A stretch of DNA of 64,000 nt from Coprinopsis marcescibilis (GCA_004369085.1 ML210287.1:1-64000), one strand, 5' to 3'. Numbered from the stretch's first letter, positions 1-11,619 are shown. The notes: generated by a model not told the origin, from the letters alone. Made by a program: numbers and translations.

Positions 1-1201
1 GGAGAATGTTAACGGAACTGGGCACTTTTGGCTTATCCTGGGTCGCATATGTCATAGGTTAGGTTCTATTCCTTATCTAAGCGGAAAGGAAGCAAGGATA
101 TTCATGAATTACGGTTCGACAAAGTGATATCTACAGCGCTAAAACCCTGATAGGGGCTCCGACTGATCGGTTTGATCTGATATCCTCTTTCGGGAACATA
201 TCGCCGGGATCAAACCACGACCGTGACCATATTTTCGTATCCGAACAGAGCCTAAGAGTCGCAGAGCGGCGGCATGTGTGCTTCATTTGACAGCCGGGCG
301 ACGAAGTTATTCGAGTGCCCGACAGGCCAAGCATAGCGGCGCCTACAATGCATGGGATGATGTAAGGTCAAGGCGGATCAGGGCTTCAAACCTTCAAGTC
401 TCGATGGTCCAGGGCATGTCTGGCCAGCGAGAGGAGAATCCTTCTGTTTCTCCTAGCGCTGTTTCGCGGAGATCAAGGTAATGCGGTGGGGTTTAAACAC
501 GGCCTCTTTTGTAGTTCGAGGGGTGGATGTGTGGGCGAGACACAGTCCAGCAGAGGCGTAGCAGGCGGTCGGCGAGGGAATCTCGCGAAATACCGTTGGT
601 GTGGTGAAGAAGGAGGACTGGGTTCGGGCCTATGCATATGCATATGATTGCGTTGGCTAGAGGCTGACATGAGCGGGGTGACCAGGGGCAATGTTAGTGA
701 ATCACAGCCAGAGAGGCGGCTGGTGGATACTGACTGGCGTCTTATGACTCCCAGACGGGGCCAGACCACCACCCGATACCTCAGCAGTTGATTTTCGGTG
801 GCATTGACAAGAGGTGACAGATCTTGTCGATCTGGAATAGTTCCCACGGAGGGGTCCCCCCTACCCCCCTATATTAGGAAGGATGGCGTGGCATGTTTGG
901 CATGGGCTTCAGCCCGCCCTCAAAGGAATCGTTGGCTGCTTCTTGCTCGTTGCCCTTGGATTCGTTCAAATTAACTGCTCACAGGCAATATTCAGATGGC
1001 AGTAGCCGTATGGGCTCAGTATTTTAGTTTTAAATCCTTCCTCTAGTCCCATGTCGAGTGTGCTCTCTCCTTGCCGAGATATGCCGCCCTTCGGAATGTT
1101 CCCATCAACCATCACTCGCGTTCAGATCCAGTTCCACATTTGGCCGATCTGTCACCTCTTGGGAATTGAGCGAATTCATGCACGGGTAGCCAGGCATCCA
1201 A
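1..1201. other. No gene recognised; duplicated non-coding segment
   Basis: I find no convincing gene here. The stretch from about 370 to 720 is a diverged copy of about 6480-6990 and, inverted, of about 35930-36250. Shared landmarks are a GTTCAAGTCTCGATGGTCC-like block, a CTGTTTCGCGGAGATCA block and a GGTTGGGTTCGGGCCTATG-like block. At the other two sites this sequence lies upstream of the large disordered-protein gene, so this is probably a decapitated remnant of that upstream region. Small open frames here are incidental. Confidence 0.6.
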
Positions 1202-1927
1202 GCCGTGACACGAGCTCCTCAGTGATGGCTGAGATTGGTACACGGGGTCCCCCTTCCAAAACGAGTGCCATCACCGATCATAGATTATGAAATCGACTGT
1301 AGCTCTACACAAACCACTTTGATACAGACGTAGAATAGCTTCTCCGCGTTCGAATAAGGGCAGTCCTTCGACGAACCTTCCGATGCAGTGTACGCTCTGT
1401 CCCAAATTGCGCAACGGTCAGCACCCAACCATCTGGAAATACAACTTCTGGCTGCATCTCGCGGCCGTTCACTCCGATGAAGAAACACGCGAGATCATCG
1501 ACTTACCTCTGGAAACCATTATCGCCTTCCGAGTGGGTCGCTACGAAGAGGCTCTTCTGACTATTGAGAAGGCCGCTACCGATGCATACAGAGAAACCCA
1601 CCACATACCGGACACCGATCCTCCCAACCCAGATGAGCCTCCATGGACAAGCACCTCGGAGCTGTTGACAGTTCCTAGTGTCGTAGTCACGGGCTCGGAT
1701 TCCAGAAAGCGTTCGTTGTCGGAGGTATCGTGGATTTCTGCACCAGCTCATCACCCCCCGCCCCCAAAGACGTTGCGTACAGATAGTTTAGAGTAGATAA
1801 GTAACGTAGATATCGAGTACAACGTTCGATAATGATGACGCACAGCCGCCCGCCGGTGATGGCACTCATTTGGAAGGAGGACCCCTTGCACCAATCTCAG
1901 CCATCACTGAGGAGCTCGTGTCACGGC
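1202..1927. mobile_element. Element of about 726 bp with ~75-bp terminal inverted repeats
   Basis: Positions 1202-1276 and about 1853-1927 are near-perfect inverted copies. The outer end reads GCCGTGACACGAGCTCCTCA, and the match continues inward through a block of G and C runs with a few mismatches and indels. The pair encloses a 137-codon frame (1383-1796). I see no matching target-site duplication outside the repeats, so the superfamily is undetermined. The right end abuts a four-unit tandem repeat. The layout fits a DNA transposon or a transposon-derived inverted duplication; the transposon reading is inference. Confidence 0.65.
1383..1796 (+). CDS. Hypothetical C2H2-like Cys/His protein inside inverted-repeat element
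   Basis: A 137-codon uninterrupted frame beginning MQCTLCPKL. The N-terminus has a Cys-x2-Cys pair (residues 3 and 6) followed by His at about residues 25 and 30, the spacing of a loose C2H2 zinc-binding module. The middle is helical and acidic, with an IPDTD motif near residue 75. The last third is rich in Pro and Ser with a basic patch (SRKRS). Similar Cys/His tails that end large transposon-associated proteins are known to me from mushroom genomes, so this may be the C-terminal piece of such a protein rather than a gene. It lies entirely between the inverted repeats of the surrounding element. Function unknown. Confidence 0.45.
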   Translation: MQCTLCPKLRNGQHPTIWKYNFWLHLAAVHSDEETREIIDLPLETIIAFRVGRYEEALLTIEKAATDAYRETHHIPDTDPPNPDEPPWTSTSELLTVPSVVVTGSDSRKRSLSEVSWISAPAHHPPPPKTLRTDSLE

Positions 1928-2019
1928 ACATTTCTATATTAGGTAGCCTCTCACATTTCTATATCAGGTAGCCTCTGACATTTCTATATTAGGTAGCCTC
2001 TCACATTTCTATATCAGGC
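1928..2019. repeat. 25-bp tandem repeat, about four units
   Basis: A unit of about 25 bp, consensus ACATTTCTATATYAGGTAGC plus CTCTS, is repeated nearly four times directly against the outer end of the inverted-repeat element. Units alternate between ATATTAGG and ATATCAGG. The last copy degenerates after ATATCAGGC. Confidence 0.85.
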
Positions 2020-2415
2020 AAATCGTTTATGTAACAGCCGCACAGTCGGTCAACCAAGGCTCAACAGACGAAGTTCAGGAGGATATGAACAGCCAACAGC
2101 CTACTATACCTAAATTGGTCTATTCAGTCACCTTGTTTTAGTAGATCGCTTAGTACTTGCCATGGTCCAGTGTATGCGTCGAGAGTAAAGAGGCGTGCTA
2201 ATAATCAGGGTAGTGTAGGTAAAAGTTCAAAACGCCATCATGTGTTCTGCCGTAACCTGGAGCCTCGGGGCGTGCACCGCTGTGTCAGTGAGAAGATTGT
2301 GTACACGCAACACGCATAAAAAGGAACTCTCCTGCGTCATCCCACCTATCATAGTCCATTTTCCCCCTCTCTAAAACCTTTTCACCTTCACAAGCACACT
2401 CAAGCTGGATCACAC

Positions 2416-3242
2416 ATGGACAATATCAGGGCGACAGACCAAGCCAAATCGAAAAAAAATGTTCTCATTCGGGCTTGGCAGTATCTAAAAACGGGTAAAC
2501 GCGATGGAAAGCAGGACGAATCTAGTCTGGGCGACATCTTCATCGCGTGAGTTGAACTAATGTCCGTGATCTGTGCACACAACTGACATCTTGGCGGCTT
2601 CACAGTGTGATGGGGCCAACAGGAGCAGGTAAAAGCTCGGTAGGCGTCGAGACTTTGCTCCCATATCCGAGATTATAACCGAGTATATGCAGTTCATAAA
2701 TGCCGTCACTGGACGCGCAGAAGCGGTTGTCGGGCATAGCCTTGAGTCGTGCACTAAGGATCTGCAAGAGTTCAAGATGCCCATGCCCTTGGAGCTCGCC
2801 AACAAGTATCCCAGACTATCCTCCTTGAATATCGTTCTTGTCGACACACCTGGCTTTGACAATAGTGACCTCGACGACTCGGAAATCCTGCAGAGAATGG
2901 CATTGTGGCTGAAGAACCGGTGAGTGTCTTTGCTATGCTAAACGTTGGGTATATATCACATTCTCACCTTCTTTCAGACGTGCACAGGGTGTGACCATTT
3001 CAGGGATTATATATATGCAGGAATCGACGCGAACCACCCTGAAGGTGCTCAAGCAGCTGCTCAACATCGACTACCGCCGCTTCATCTTGGTCACGACGTC
3101 GGACGAAGTCCTTCTACCAGAGGAGGGGTCACAAGAGCAAACACGCTCGAAGCTCTGGAAGGAATTCGTTGAAAATGGCGCAGCCATATTTCCCGCTACT
3201 GCTCATAGTAAAATCTTAGAGTACATCGTTTCTTTAGCTTGA
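2416..3242 (+). CDS. P-loop GTPase (AIG1/septin-like G domain), copy 1, C-terminally short
   Basis: Four exons fit: 2416-2546, 2606-2639, 2693-2919 and 2978-3242, all with GT-AG introns and preserved frame. The 34-nt second exon encodes the P-loop MGPTGAGKSS (Walker A, G1). Exon 3 continues FINAVTGR and carries the G3 motif DTPGFDN. Exon 4 has ISGIIYMQE and LVTT followed by a charged helix. The family is a fungal G-domain protein expanded in Agaricomycetes, with unknown substrate or partner, probably a GTP switch. Compared with the copies at 30.5-31.4 and 40.5-41.4 kb, this one lacks the QW pair after LVTT and ends soon after ATAH instead of continuing through the HHxIL...HIID tail, so it is about 20 residues shorter. 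An A/T-rich TATA-like stretch (ATAAAAAGG) lies about 100 bp upstream of the chosen ATG. It may be functional or recently truncated. Confidence 0.8.
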
Positions 3243-4288
3243 AGCCCTTGTAGCGAGCCTTAGCGCCTGGCTCCGTAGCAGGTGGCTTGTACATTGTGTT
3301 ATTGTCCTGTTTCTACCATATTGTTGCAACTTCATCATATAACTGGTCATGAGTAGCCTAAACTAAGCAATAATACTGATTGCCTCCCGTAACGCGTTTG
3401 TTGAAGGGATTCCGCTTGAACAGGCGGGATAAAGGGAGACTAAACAGGGTTCTCTGCGTCCATCAACCGCATCACCAGTGGACTTATCCGTGGCAACTAC
3501 CGGCTCCGGTCAGGGGTCGGGATTGCCAAGCAACACAATGTATATGTAATTCACTGGCAGGATCCACTCTGGGTGAGATTAGATGAGACGCCGAACCTCA
3601 CCATCCCTTCAGGGTTGATGGATAGCCGCACGGGCAGGAAACACAAAGGAAACAAGAGCAAGATACAAATCATTGATCGGACTTAAACTTGAAAGGTGAA
3701 ACAAGGCACCGGGGCTCTAACGCCAGAGCTCAGATCAGGTGTGTGAGTTTCGAATCATTTGTCGAATGCGATCAGGAAACTCATGAAGGGCGAGGAGGAC
3801 GTGGGTCTACTGTCTTACTCAGGGTACTCTAGTATAGTAATCAGCGGCAAACCGTAATAAACAACAAGTGGAGGAGACTAATTATAGGGAAAAGCAGGTC
3901 GGGAGCGCGAGATCACTGATACATATTTCCCTGATCTTCCATCGAGCGTCGACTGGGAACTTGCTGGGAACGGACGATAGCGACCGATCGGGACAGCCTC
4001 AAGGCTCTTTGACAGACGTGTGAACGCATACCGTCATTCCTCATTCATCGGTACTTGGTTTTCCTCAGAGGTTTGTAACTTCGGCCAAAATTAGTCATGG
4101 CATCTTCTTGGCACTGCATTTTCTCCCTCTGACTGACCAATATCTAGCGAGGAAACAACATATTTGAACTTTGTTAGCCCAGGGGAGCTTGTGGTTTAAT
4201 TTTCAGAGCCTCAGGAGTAGGGGAACAGGGCGACCACAGATCAATGATAAATAACCAGGTATCATGCATCGGAGGTTCGTTTTCCTCA
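3243..4288. other. Spacer, no gene recognised
   Basis: I see no coding region with homology or splice logic. The stretch is ordinary intergenic sequence up to the target-site duplication of the downstream element. Confidence 0.5.
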
Positions 4289-4296
4289 GGTGCAAC

Positions 4297-4747
4297 CAAG
4301 GGGCCCCCACGATAGCGGGCGCTGAATCCAACCTGTCCTGGGTGGTCGTGTGAGAAAGTGTCCGGCTTTGGCGGCGGCTCGGTAAGTAAATGCCTTGTTT
4401 TTGTGATGGCAATTTCAAGTGCGAACGAATTCCGACCAACATCGCGATACCATCGATACATAACATTTGCACTTCGTCGACGTACATTCCCTCTAAATTC
4501 TCTACACTGCACCGTTACAGCATGACACGCGCCAAGAGACCCGTTGTGTAGCCAACTTCCGTACACTATGGTCAACGCGTCTATTAACGCCTTCAGGGGC
4601 TTGTGTACCTCACGGGATGCCGCGCTCACGGGTTATATTGTTGATGGGAGGACCTGACTGGTCATCTTTGCCGCCAGTGTCGGGGAGTTTCTCACCGACC
4701 ACCCAGGACAGGTTGGATTCAGCGCCCGCTATCGTGGAGGCCCCTTG
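4297..4747. mobile_element. hAT-type non-autonomous element, copy 1, with 8-bp target duplication
   Basis: The ends form an inverted repeat starting CAAGGGGCCYCCACGATAGC and extending about 60 bp. The element is flanked by a perfect direct 8-bp duplication GGTGCAAC at 4289-4296 and 4748-4755. An 8-bp duplication with terminal repeats is diagnostic of hAT-like (or KDZ/Zisupton-like) transposition. At 451 bp with no transposase it is non-autonomous. A sister copy lies at 31581-32034 in the same orientation. Open frames crossing it also cross its ends and are not genes. Confidence 0.9.
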
Positions 4748-4755
4748 GGTGCAAC

Positions 4756-5566
4756 GCAGGTGTTCGTTTTTATTACTGATGTCGGGTAAGGTTAGAGGAC
4801 CGAGGTGGCTAAGTATAGCGTGGACCAATAATAATAATCAAGATCTCGATTCTTAATCGACTAACCAACAACAACTACTCGATGAGAAGATATGTGGCGA
4901 CCCCTGAACGAAACCCGGCAACACCTTCAGAGCCGGCAAGCCCGAGCGATTCGTTTGAACTTTGTTCTGGCTCTCTACTGTGGATCATTCCGATGCCCAG
5001 CGGCGGCGAGGACGCCACACACGGGGTGCCAAGGGGCCGCAGCAATTGCGACAGCTGAGATCGACCCCCCTGGCTGCTCTCGTCAAAATCCTATTTATTC
5101 GAGGTTCAACTTCCTACCGGTGCACTGAGTCAGTTATCTGTACGTTTATACGCACTTGGATCTTGATCCTTCCAAAAGTAAGAGCGCCTACATTGTGCAG
5201 AAGGTTGTGGTTTTTCGGAGATAACTCGTCAAGACTGGGTAGCAGTTACGACAAGATCTTTGATGGAACTTGCACAGTTAAACCTGACAAACCCATACGG
5301 AGGGACCAAGGTGCCTTTTTCAAGGACCGTTCGCATAAGCAATGCAATGTGGGTTTGACGTGGGATAGCGAGGGCGTCCTGTGATTATACAGTGTTGTAC
5401 GGGTCATGACCGGTCACTGACAGTCACTGACCTTTGATGTTTCCCACACCTGGCAGTGCTGAGATTTCGGGGGTAATCATGATATGATAAGTTCTCGTAC
5501 CAAAAAATATTGAGTAGATAAGGGTAGATCGAATATATAAAGTATATTTTCGAAGATCCGATGGAA
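4756..5566. other. Spacer, no gene recognised
   Basis: No recognisable protein. A 140-codon frame at 4962-5384 shows no family feature and no splice support. At about 5408-5435 a GGTCA-rich direct/inverted motif (CCGGTCACTGACAGTCACTG) resembles, in inverted form, a cluster at about 6318-6378. These may be the ends of an old element of about 1 kb. Confidence 0.4.
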
Positions 5567-5851
5567 CTAGCAAGCACAAGAAAGCATTCCGAGGACTGAG
5601 GCTTCAGCTGAGGGGTCCAGATCTAACTGTACGGTATATGTATGTAACTCCAATTCCTCCGTGAAACTTCTTATCCCCACATGTTCGTATCGCCCCTTCC
5701 AGGTTGTGTCAGAGTAGTTGAAAAGAGACTGGAGGGTATATGTTCCGAATTTGAGGTCAGCCAGGGTGGTACTCACAGGCCTGCCCCCGGCGCTGCCAAG
5801 GGTCTGTATGGGCTTTCCAGGGGTGGTTCTTAAAGTGGGCCTTATACCAAG
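5567..5851 (-). CDS. Hypothetical protein, last exon only
   Basis: A 94-codon open exon on the minus strand, preceded by a plausible acceptor (pyrimidine-rich tract then CACAG at 5852-5856). The start lies in an unresolved upstream exon. The product contains SLFNYSDTTW and a regular hydrophobic/charged alternation (ELELHTYTVQLDLDP) suggestive of beta strands. It ends in LSCAC. No family recognised. It sits between the two GGTCACTGAC-like motif clusters and could be cargo of an old element or a gene remnant. Confidence 0.4.
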   Translation of the reverse strand, partial: LGIRPTLRTTPGKPIQTLGSAGGRPVSTTLADLKFGTYTLQSLFNYSDTTWKGRYEHVGIRSFTEELELHTYTVQLDLDPSAEASVLGMLSCAC

Positions 5852-5879
5852 CTGTGTTTGACATAAGATAGCAGAAAGA

Positions 5880-7500
5880 AATTAGAATTGAGAGAGAAGG
5901 GAGTTTCACTGCGATGAATATGTATGAGACTTGGCATGTGGTATTTATACTGTCTATCCTGTAATGATTGGAGCATATAAAGTAGAGCTATACATGACTA
6001 TAATTTAACGAGCTTCCCGCATTTGACAGAGAAGCCTGACTGCGCGAGCTGTCTCTACGGCTATGTCTTCATAACTGTGGTCAACTTTCATGTCCTCATG
6101 AATTTTGGCTCTTGTATCAATCGGGAACTGACTGTGAACGTTGATAAACACTTTTAATCTTTGATTTTTATGATAGGTCAGACATGTTACATATGCCTCT
6201 AAGGATATACAGACAGTTGCTAGCAGGAAACTCCTCAGTGAAGATCGTTCGCGTCGAACGAGGTCGAAGCGCGCATCCCATCAAAGTTAAGATAGGGGCG
6301 ACGGATAAACCCGAATCACCGGTCACCGACTGGTCACTGTGACCGGTCAACAAAAAGTTCCTCTGGTCAGTGACCGAACAACAGTGTGATAGGAGTGTCG
6401 TGCCGAAAGACAAAAGCAACGGAGCGGTTTCAGAGGAGCCACTGCGCTGGAGAGAGGTAGAACAGAGAAGGCAAGAGAAAAGGCGGATCGGGGCTTCAAA
6501 CGTTCAAGTCTCGATGGTCCGGCCAGCAAGAGGAGAGTCATTCTGTTCCTCGTGGCCCTGTTTCGCGGAGATCAGGTAAGGTGGCGGTGTAGCAGGGGCT
6601 CCGAGTTGCCCACGCGCCCAGAGGAGAAGGTTCAGGGCAGGACAATTAGATTAGACGCTTAGAGGTAGACATCTTGCATATCGTGTAGATTAGATTAGAT
6701 CGGATGGACTAGGTGGCTGTGTGCCAATAAGCTGTCAGCGCACGGGATGCCGCAGAGTACATATACGAGTACAACCTTCCGGGGGTTGGAACATGCCAAA
6801 CATGGCCTGTTTGATAGTTTGAGGGGTGTCTGGATCGGCGAGGCACAATCCAGCAAAGGCGTAGCGCGCGGTCGGCGGGAGAATCGCGCAAAACAGCGTT
6901 GGGGTGGTGAAGAAGGACGGTTGGGTTCGGGCCTATGATTGCGTTGGTTAGAGGCTGATATGGACGGGGGACCAGGGACGACACGAGCCAGAGCTATGGC
7001 GAATCTGGCTTAGCCACCGAATCAAGAGTGCCTCTATCTTGGGCCCTGATTGTCCTCTGCACTTCCTTGGTGCTACAGACTGAGCTTAAGCGTTCCCAGT
7101 TATTAGGATTTCAACCTGGTAACGATTAAGCACAAGCTGATCTGAGATGTCAGTTTGAGATGAAATGGTCGTTGAGAAAGTGGGCGTTGGCTAAAGGCGA
7201 CAGCAGGAGTCAAGGGGGGCCAAAGCTTGCAGCGGTGTGAGGCTCCATGGTCGGGAGTTTGGCTGGGTAGTGGGACGAGAGATTGATCTGTTGCTAGCCT
7301 GAGGTTCAGGAGAGCGCCTTATATGTAGCTCGAATTGCAGCTAAATCGGCCAGACCAGCCCAGCAGGTGTTAGGCTGTTAGCCCGTCGTTGAGGAGGAGC
7401 CAGAGGCACGGTCTCCCAAAAACAGAAAATCGGACCAAACACGTACACGTGCCCATGGCGTCATCACTACACCCGCGGGATAACACGCTTCGGGATGACA
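5880..7500. repeat. Upstream region of disordered-protein gene; duplicated
   Basis: No gene is seen. About 6480-6990 repeats the 370-720 segment and, inverted, 35930-36250. About 6950-7400 resembles 35600-36000 in inverse orientation (landmark: a CTTGGGCCCTGATTGT-like block). A block around 6580-6730 rich in GATTAGATTAGA recurs diverged at about 10790-10940. These are promoter-distal remains of the segmental duplications carrying the gene at 7616. Confidence 0.55.
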
Positions 7501-7615
7501 CGCTTTTTGTTTCTTGTCTTCTTCCAAAGACGACCAGGCGCAGAGGGGCTCTTGTTCTGGTCAGTACAATACATTCGCCTCTTACAACTAGTCTAATGGC
7601 CTTGCAGAATGCAGG

Positions 7616-9391
7616 ATGCTGTTCGACCGCATGTTCGCATTCAGTCTTCGCAAGAAATCTGCGTTGGCTGCGTGTACAGTGTCCCTCGAGAGTGTCAGCG
7701 TCAGCACAGGGCCCAACGCAAACAAAGACTCGGCTCTGGAAGTCGTCGTCTCCTCACAATGTCTGTCACTGACTAGCCCGCCAACCATCGTGCAGCCCCC
7801 GTCGCCTACCAAGACAAAGAGCAAGAAATCACGCCATGCTCTGCTCAAGTGCCCGCCTTTGATGCCCCTGTTCGCCAGCTCCAAGTATAATCTCAAGCAC
7901 AAGGCCCTGGAACGAGTCAAGAACGGTGGAACGAGTCCGACGGCCAAGACAGGCCGCAAGAGGGCCTCGTCGTCTGCGGCAACGGTATCAGCAGAACAGC
8001 CGCGATCACCACCGCCAACGATAGCGATCACGACTACCCCGAAGCGCAGGAGGGACAGCGACGACAGCAGCGAGCTTGGGTCAGCGACGTCGACCCCGAC
8101 AGCACCGGAAGTCGACAGCGACGATGCCGCATCGGAGCAAGACTTCCCGCCTCGTAAGCGCTTACGGCGATCAGACACCCCAGCCCCAACCGCCATCCCA
8201 TTCCCCAGCACCGCATCTCATGCTACCCCAGAAGATGTACCCATGAGCGAGGATTACGGGCACCCCACAACCCAAGAAGGTTTCGACTACCCCACGCACC
8301 AGCAAGTTCCGGAACCCTCGCCATCGGTTTCTACAAGACCCCACACACGCACGCGAAGCTTCAGTGTTCCTAACCCCTACGAACCTCTGCCATCGCATCT
8401 GCGATCCCAAGCTATGATGTATCATACCCTCCTCCTGCTTCCCCAGCTCCACGGTAGCGCCACCGCCGCTCCAACCTCGTTATCCGCCTTATCGTCGCTC
8501 CCCACTGGCGCAGGCGCAGGCACGAGGAAGGACACGATGTTGAAGCATCAGAGCAACAACCTCCTCCTGAGGCTGTACTTTCTGCTGCTTGTCAGGGGCG
8601 CAAGACGACGGGTCTTGCCGTTGGATTATAAAGTCGGATTTAGCGCACAGGAGGAGGAAGGCGGTTATGCGCAGGAGGAGGAGGGGGTGCATGGGACGAT
8701 GGATGTTGATTCTGAGGAGGGCGATGATGCTTTTCAGACGCCGTTGAACGCGCACCATCGGAGACATACTTCCACTAACCCTCTGGATACCGATCCGCAC
8801 CCTCCTCCTGCGCACCTTGCGCTCCAGCCGGAACTGCACCCTTATCCGAGCTACGATCGGGCGATTGCGAGTCTGGTCTTTCGATATTGGAATGGGAGGA
8901 GCGGGAGGGATCGGTGGAGGTATAGGAAGATGAGGGATGGGTTTGATGCGAGGGGCGGTGGCGGTGGTGAAGATGCGGGAGGTCTGGGTGCCGAGGATGA
9001 TATGGGTGCTGTTGGTGACGATGAGAGTGGGGGGAGTGGGAGGCATAGTCGATGTGGGATGTACGACACTGCTGATCATGACCGGGTGCACTCGGACGAT
9101 TTGAGGAGGTTGTACAACCTCCCGCTTGTTTCGTCACCTTTGACGCTTTTTTGGGTTGGGAGGGATGAGGTACTTGGAGATGGGGATGGTGCCGCTTGGC
9201 CTGTTGAGAGGGAGGAATCGGGATATGAGAGGGCGTGTTGTGGGCAGGAAGAGTTGGTGTGTTGTGGAGAGTGGTGCGATGAGCATGATGAGGACGATGA
9301 AGATGAGGATGAGGAGTGGGAGCGGTTGATGGAGGATATGGCTACGAGGAGTGCGGAGGAGTCTGTGGGTGGGGTTGGTGTTCGCGATTAG
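7616..9391 (+). CDS. Large disordered nuclear-type protein, family A copy 1 (intact)
   Basis: A single open frame of 591 codons. The protein is low in complexity and charged. Residues 1-45 are relatively ordered (MLFDRMFAFSLRKK). Basic clusters resembling nuclear localisation signals lie at about 143-146 (PKRRRD) and 179-185 (RKRLRR). A conserved hydrophobic block (LLLRLYFLLLVRGARRR) falls near residues 320-337. The C-terminal half has Asp/Glu-rich tracts and a Cys-rich CCGQEELVCCGEWCDEH segment near the end. No known domain is recognised; a nuclear role is inference. An upstream ATG (7496) can be spliced in frame by removing GTCAGT...GCAG just before 7616, adding about 21 residues, but the homologs break this leader with indels, so I start at MLFDRM. 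Homologs lie at 24253-26022, 34511-35456 and 43564-45344. Long antisense frames here arise from its codon composition. Confidence 0.7.
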   Translation: MLFDRMFAFSLRKKSALAACTVSLESVSVSTGPNANKDSALEVVVSSQCLSLTSPPTIVQPPSPTKTKSKKSRHALLKCPPLMPLFASSKYNLKHKALERVKNGGTSPTAKTGRKRASSSAATVSAEQPRSPPPTIAITTTPKRRRDSDDSSELGSATSTPTAPEVDSDDAASEQDFPPRKRLRRSDTPAPTAIPFPSTASHATPEDVPMSEDYGHPTTQEGFDYPTHQQVPEPSPSVSTRPHTRTRSFSVPNPYEPLPSHLRSQAMMYHTLLLLPQLHGSATAAPTSLSALSSLPTGAGAGTRKDTMLKHQSNNLLLRLYFLLLVRGARRRVLPLDYKVGFSAQEEEGGYAQEEEGVHGTMDVDSEEGDDAFQTPLNAHHRRHTSTNPLDTDPHPPPAHLALQPELHPYPSYDRAIASLVFRYWNGRSGRDRWRYRKMRDGFDARGGGGGEDAGGLGAEDDMGAVGDDESGGSGRHSRCGMYDTADHDRVHSDDLRRLYNLPLVSSPLTLFWVGRDEVLGDGDGAAWPVEREESGYERACCGQEELVCCGEWCDEHDEDDEDEDEEWERLMEDMATRSAEESVGGVGVRD

Positions 9392-11619
9392 TAGGTGATA
9401 AATTGAGGGTTTTTTGGTTGGATATGGTGCTGGGTCTGGGAATTGGAGGGATGTGTGGACGGATGGACGGATTTAATGCGAGAGATTGAGATAGAGGCGG
9501 AGAAGGGATGGTCTGCTTTGGTTAGGCGACTGAGGGTATGGGAATGGCGTCTAACATTTGTGTGAGTCTTTCTGCGCCTTTGACTGATTCGTTTTGTTTT
9601 CTTACATTTCGATCCAACCCAGCCCTTGGTGTTCATCGCGTTTTCGCACTTCCAACACCTGCCTCTCCATGGCCAACCAACTGGGGGCACCACCACCGGC
9701 CAACCATCTAGCGAAACTAGTAAACCGTGTGATATACCCTGGGTTGGTTGGTTGGTTATCTATCAAGGCGGCACCTTTTGTCGACGATCTGGAGGCCTGC
9801 CTTGCGATTTAATTAGGTGGATCCTGGACCTACCGCTTATCTTTATTCATATTCGACCCCTAGGCGGATCTTGATAATTCTACGTTTTTTTGTCTTGGCT
9901 GTGTTCTTTATGCACGGGCGGGTACCGGATGGGTGGACGCCTGTTGGACGACGCGTGCTGCCCGTGTCGAGCACGGGTTGGTGCGTACGATGTAGGGGGT
10001 TCTACTGTTCCCTTGTGCCCGTACCGCGCCATCGTGCCCTCGCACCATCGAGTTGGAACCGGACCTCTGGATCTGGCTGTCTGGCGAGGTTTATTCTTGG
10101 TATGGATTTATGATGTTACGATTTATGATATTTGTGGATGCCCCGTCTGTATTGTTTAGGCGCTGGAGCCTTTATGGACGACGTTTGTGCCGTTTTGGAA
10201 TCTGTGTTTGTGTAGGTTATGACGACTCGTTTACGACTAGATTTATGACTTGACTTGACGGCTTTTCTTTGTCTTTTGTCTCTTTGCATTCCGCTTTCCT
10301 TTCTGTATTCTGTTTTCGATTAGGGTTTTAACTTGTATACTTGTTTATGTTTCTTTGATGATTGATGAACGTGATGACTTTTTGATGACCCCAATACACA
10401 TACATACATAACCAATGTACATACGAGCGTTGTAGCACGTTGAATTTGACTGCTACCGGCAACTTGAAAGTTCACAACTTCCCTTTCAACGTTTAAAGTT
10501 CAAAGTTCTGTTCACCTGGCGACGATTTACGGCTGGCCGCTGCACAAGGAAATGTGGCGTGTACAGCTCAAAGTTGGACGGACATGGCAAATATATTTTG
10601 GGTTTGGTGGGCAGAGTATGTAGGGGTTGATTGTGAGGGTATTAGGGTTAGCCTTGAAGGTAAAACATGGTCTCGACATAGAACCTTAGGATTATGCGTA
10701 GTTGTGGCAGCTCTGATTCGGGCAGAGTTTTCGTTCAAGCTGGATAAAAAAACTCATTTAGCCAAGTCTTCGCCAGCCACCTTGGTTAGTTCACAGTGTA
10801 GCAGGGGCTACGAGGCCTTACGCGCCCGTCGAGTAGTGGGTTCAGGCAGGGCGATTAGATTAGAGCATCTATGGCAGACATGTCCACATCTGGCGTACGG
10901 AGATTAGATTGCATAGATAGACTGTGGTGGCTGTGCGTTGACATCGTCCGAGAGACGCCGGAGAATACATATCGTCCCCTCGACTACGCTACGCCCGGAC
11001 TCTGGAGAGTCCCCGCGGTGCGCCCGTGGCGTCCGGTGTGCGTACTACCCGTGTCTCTGCTTCTGATGACCTTGGACGAGCGCGATGACTTGCATGATCT
11101 TTGAAACTTGTACATACGACTCTTTTGTGGCAGAGATTGATCTTCGAGGCGTTGCATATATGTTTTCAGTTTGGGAGTTACCTGTAGCTTCGCCCTCGGG
11201 TGTGGGGGTCGTGGACATCCACTGGCCGAGGTCTGAATTGGGTTGTGGTGGTATGTTTTTACGTTCGATATTACTGTGATAGAGGTATGTGAATGTATGT
11301 GAGTGTACTCAGGGCCCAGTTTATACCACGATGGCGCTGGAGCCTGGATGTACGGCGTGCTGGCACTTGGGTTTTAACTGTGAATGATGGTCTGATGGTT
11401 TAGGACCTAGGTAGGTTTGGTTTCAGACGTTTTCGCTTGGTTCTTGGATCTATTCACCTAGCTTGATAACCTTGACGACGCGAGGAGTGGCTGTATGGTA
11501 TATCTGGTGGGTGGGACAGGAAGACGTAGTGCGATGATACATGGAAGTTGGGAAACGGCTGCTGAGTGCATGGAAGCCAAGTGGCCTCGGGATGGGAGGG
11601 GAGGAGGAGATGAGCGGAC
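9392..11619. other. 3' flank, inverted duplicate of 23.4-24.25 kb; no gene
   Basis: From the stop codon to about 10370 this is a diverged inverted copy of about 23430-24250. Shared landmarks are a TTTATTCATATTCGACCCCTAGG block at about 9840 and one at about 23770 on the other strand. It extends the mirror-image duplication beyond the coding frame. Beyond 10400 it is anonymous spacer; no coding signal is convincing. Confidence 0.55.

Noticed and set aside
4174..4629. 151-codon frame shared with 31.5-32.0 kb
   Set aside because: Its conservation comes from the two hAT-type element copies; the frame crosses the element's end into unrelated flanks.
5408..6378. Possible element of about 960 bp bounded by GGTCACTGAC-type clusters
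   Set aside because: The inverted match is short, internally repetitive and without a target duplication; kept only as a remark.
7588..9137. Long antisense frames opposite the family A gene (up to 207 codons)
   Set aside because: They recur wherever the GC-rich, Ser/Pro/Asp-coded sense frame occurs, have no domain, and are not conserved as frames between copies.
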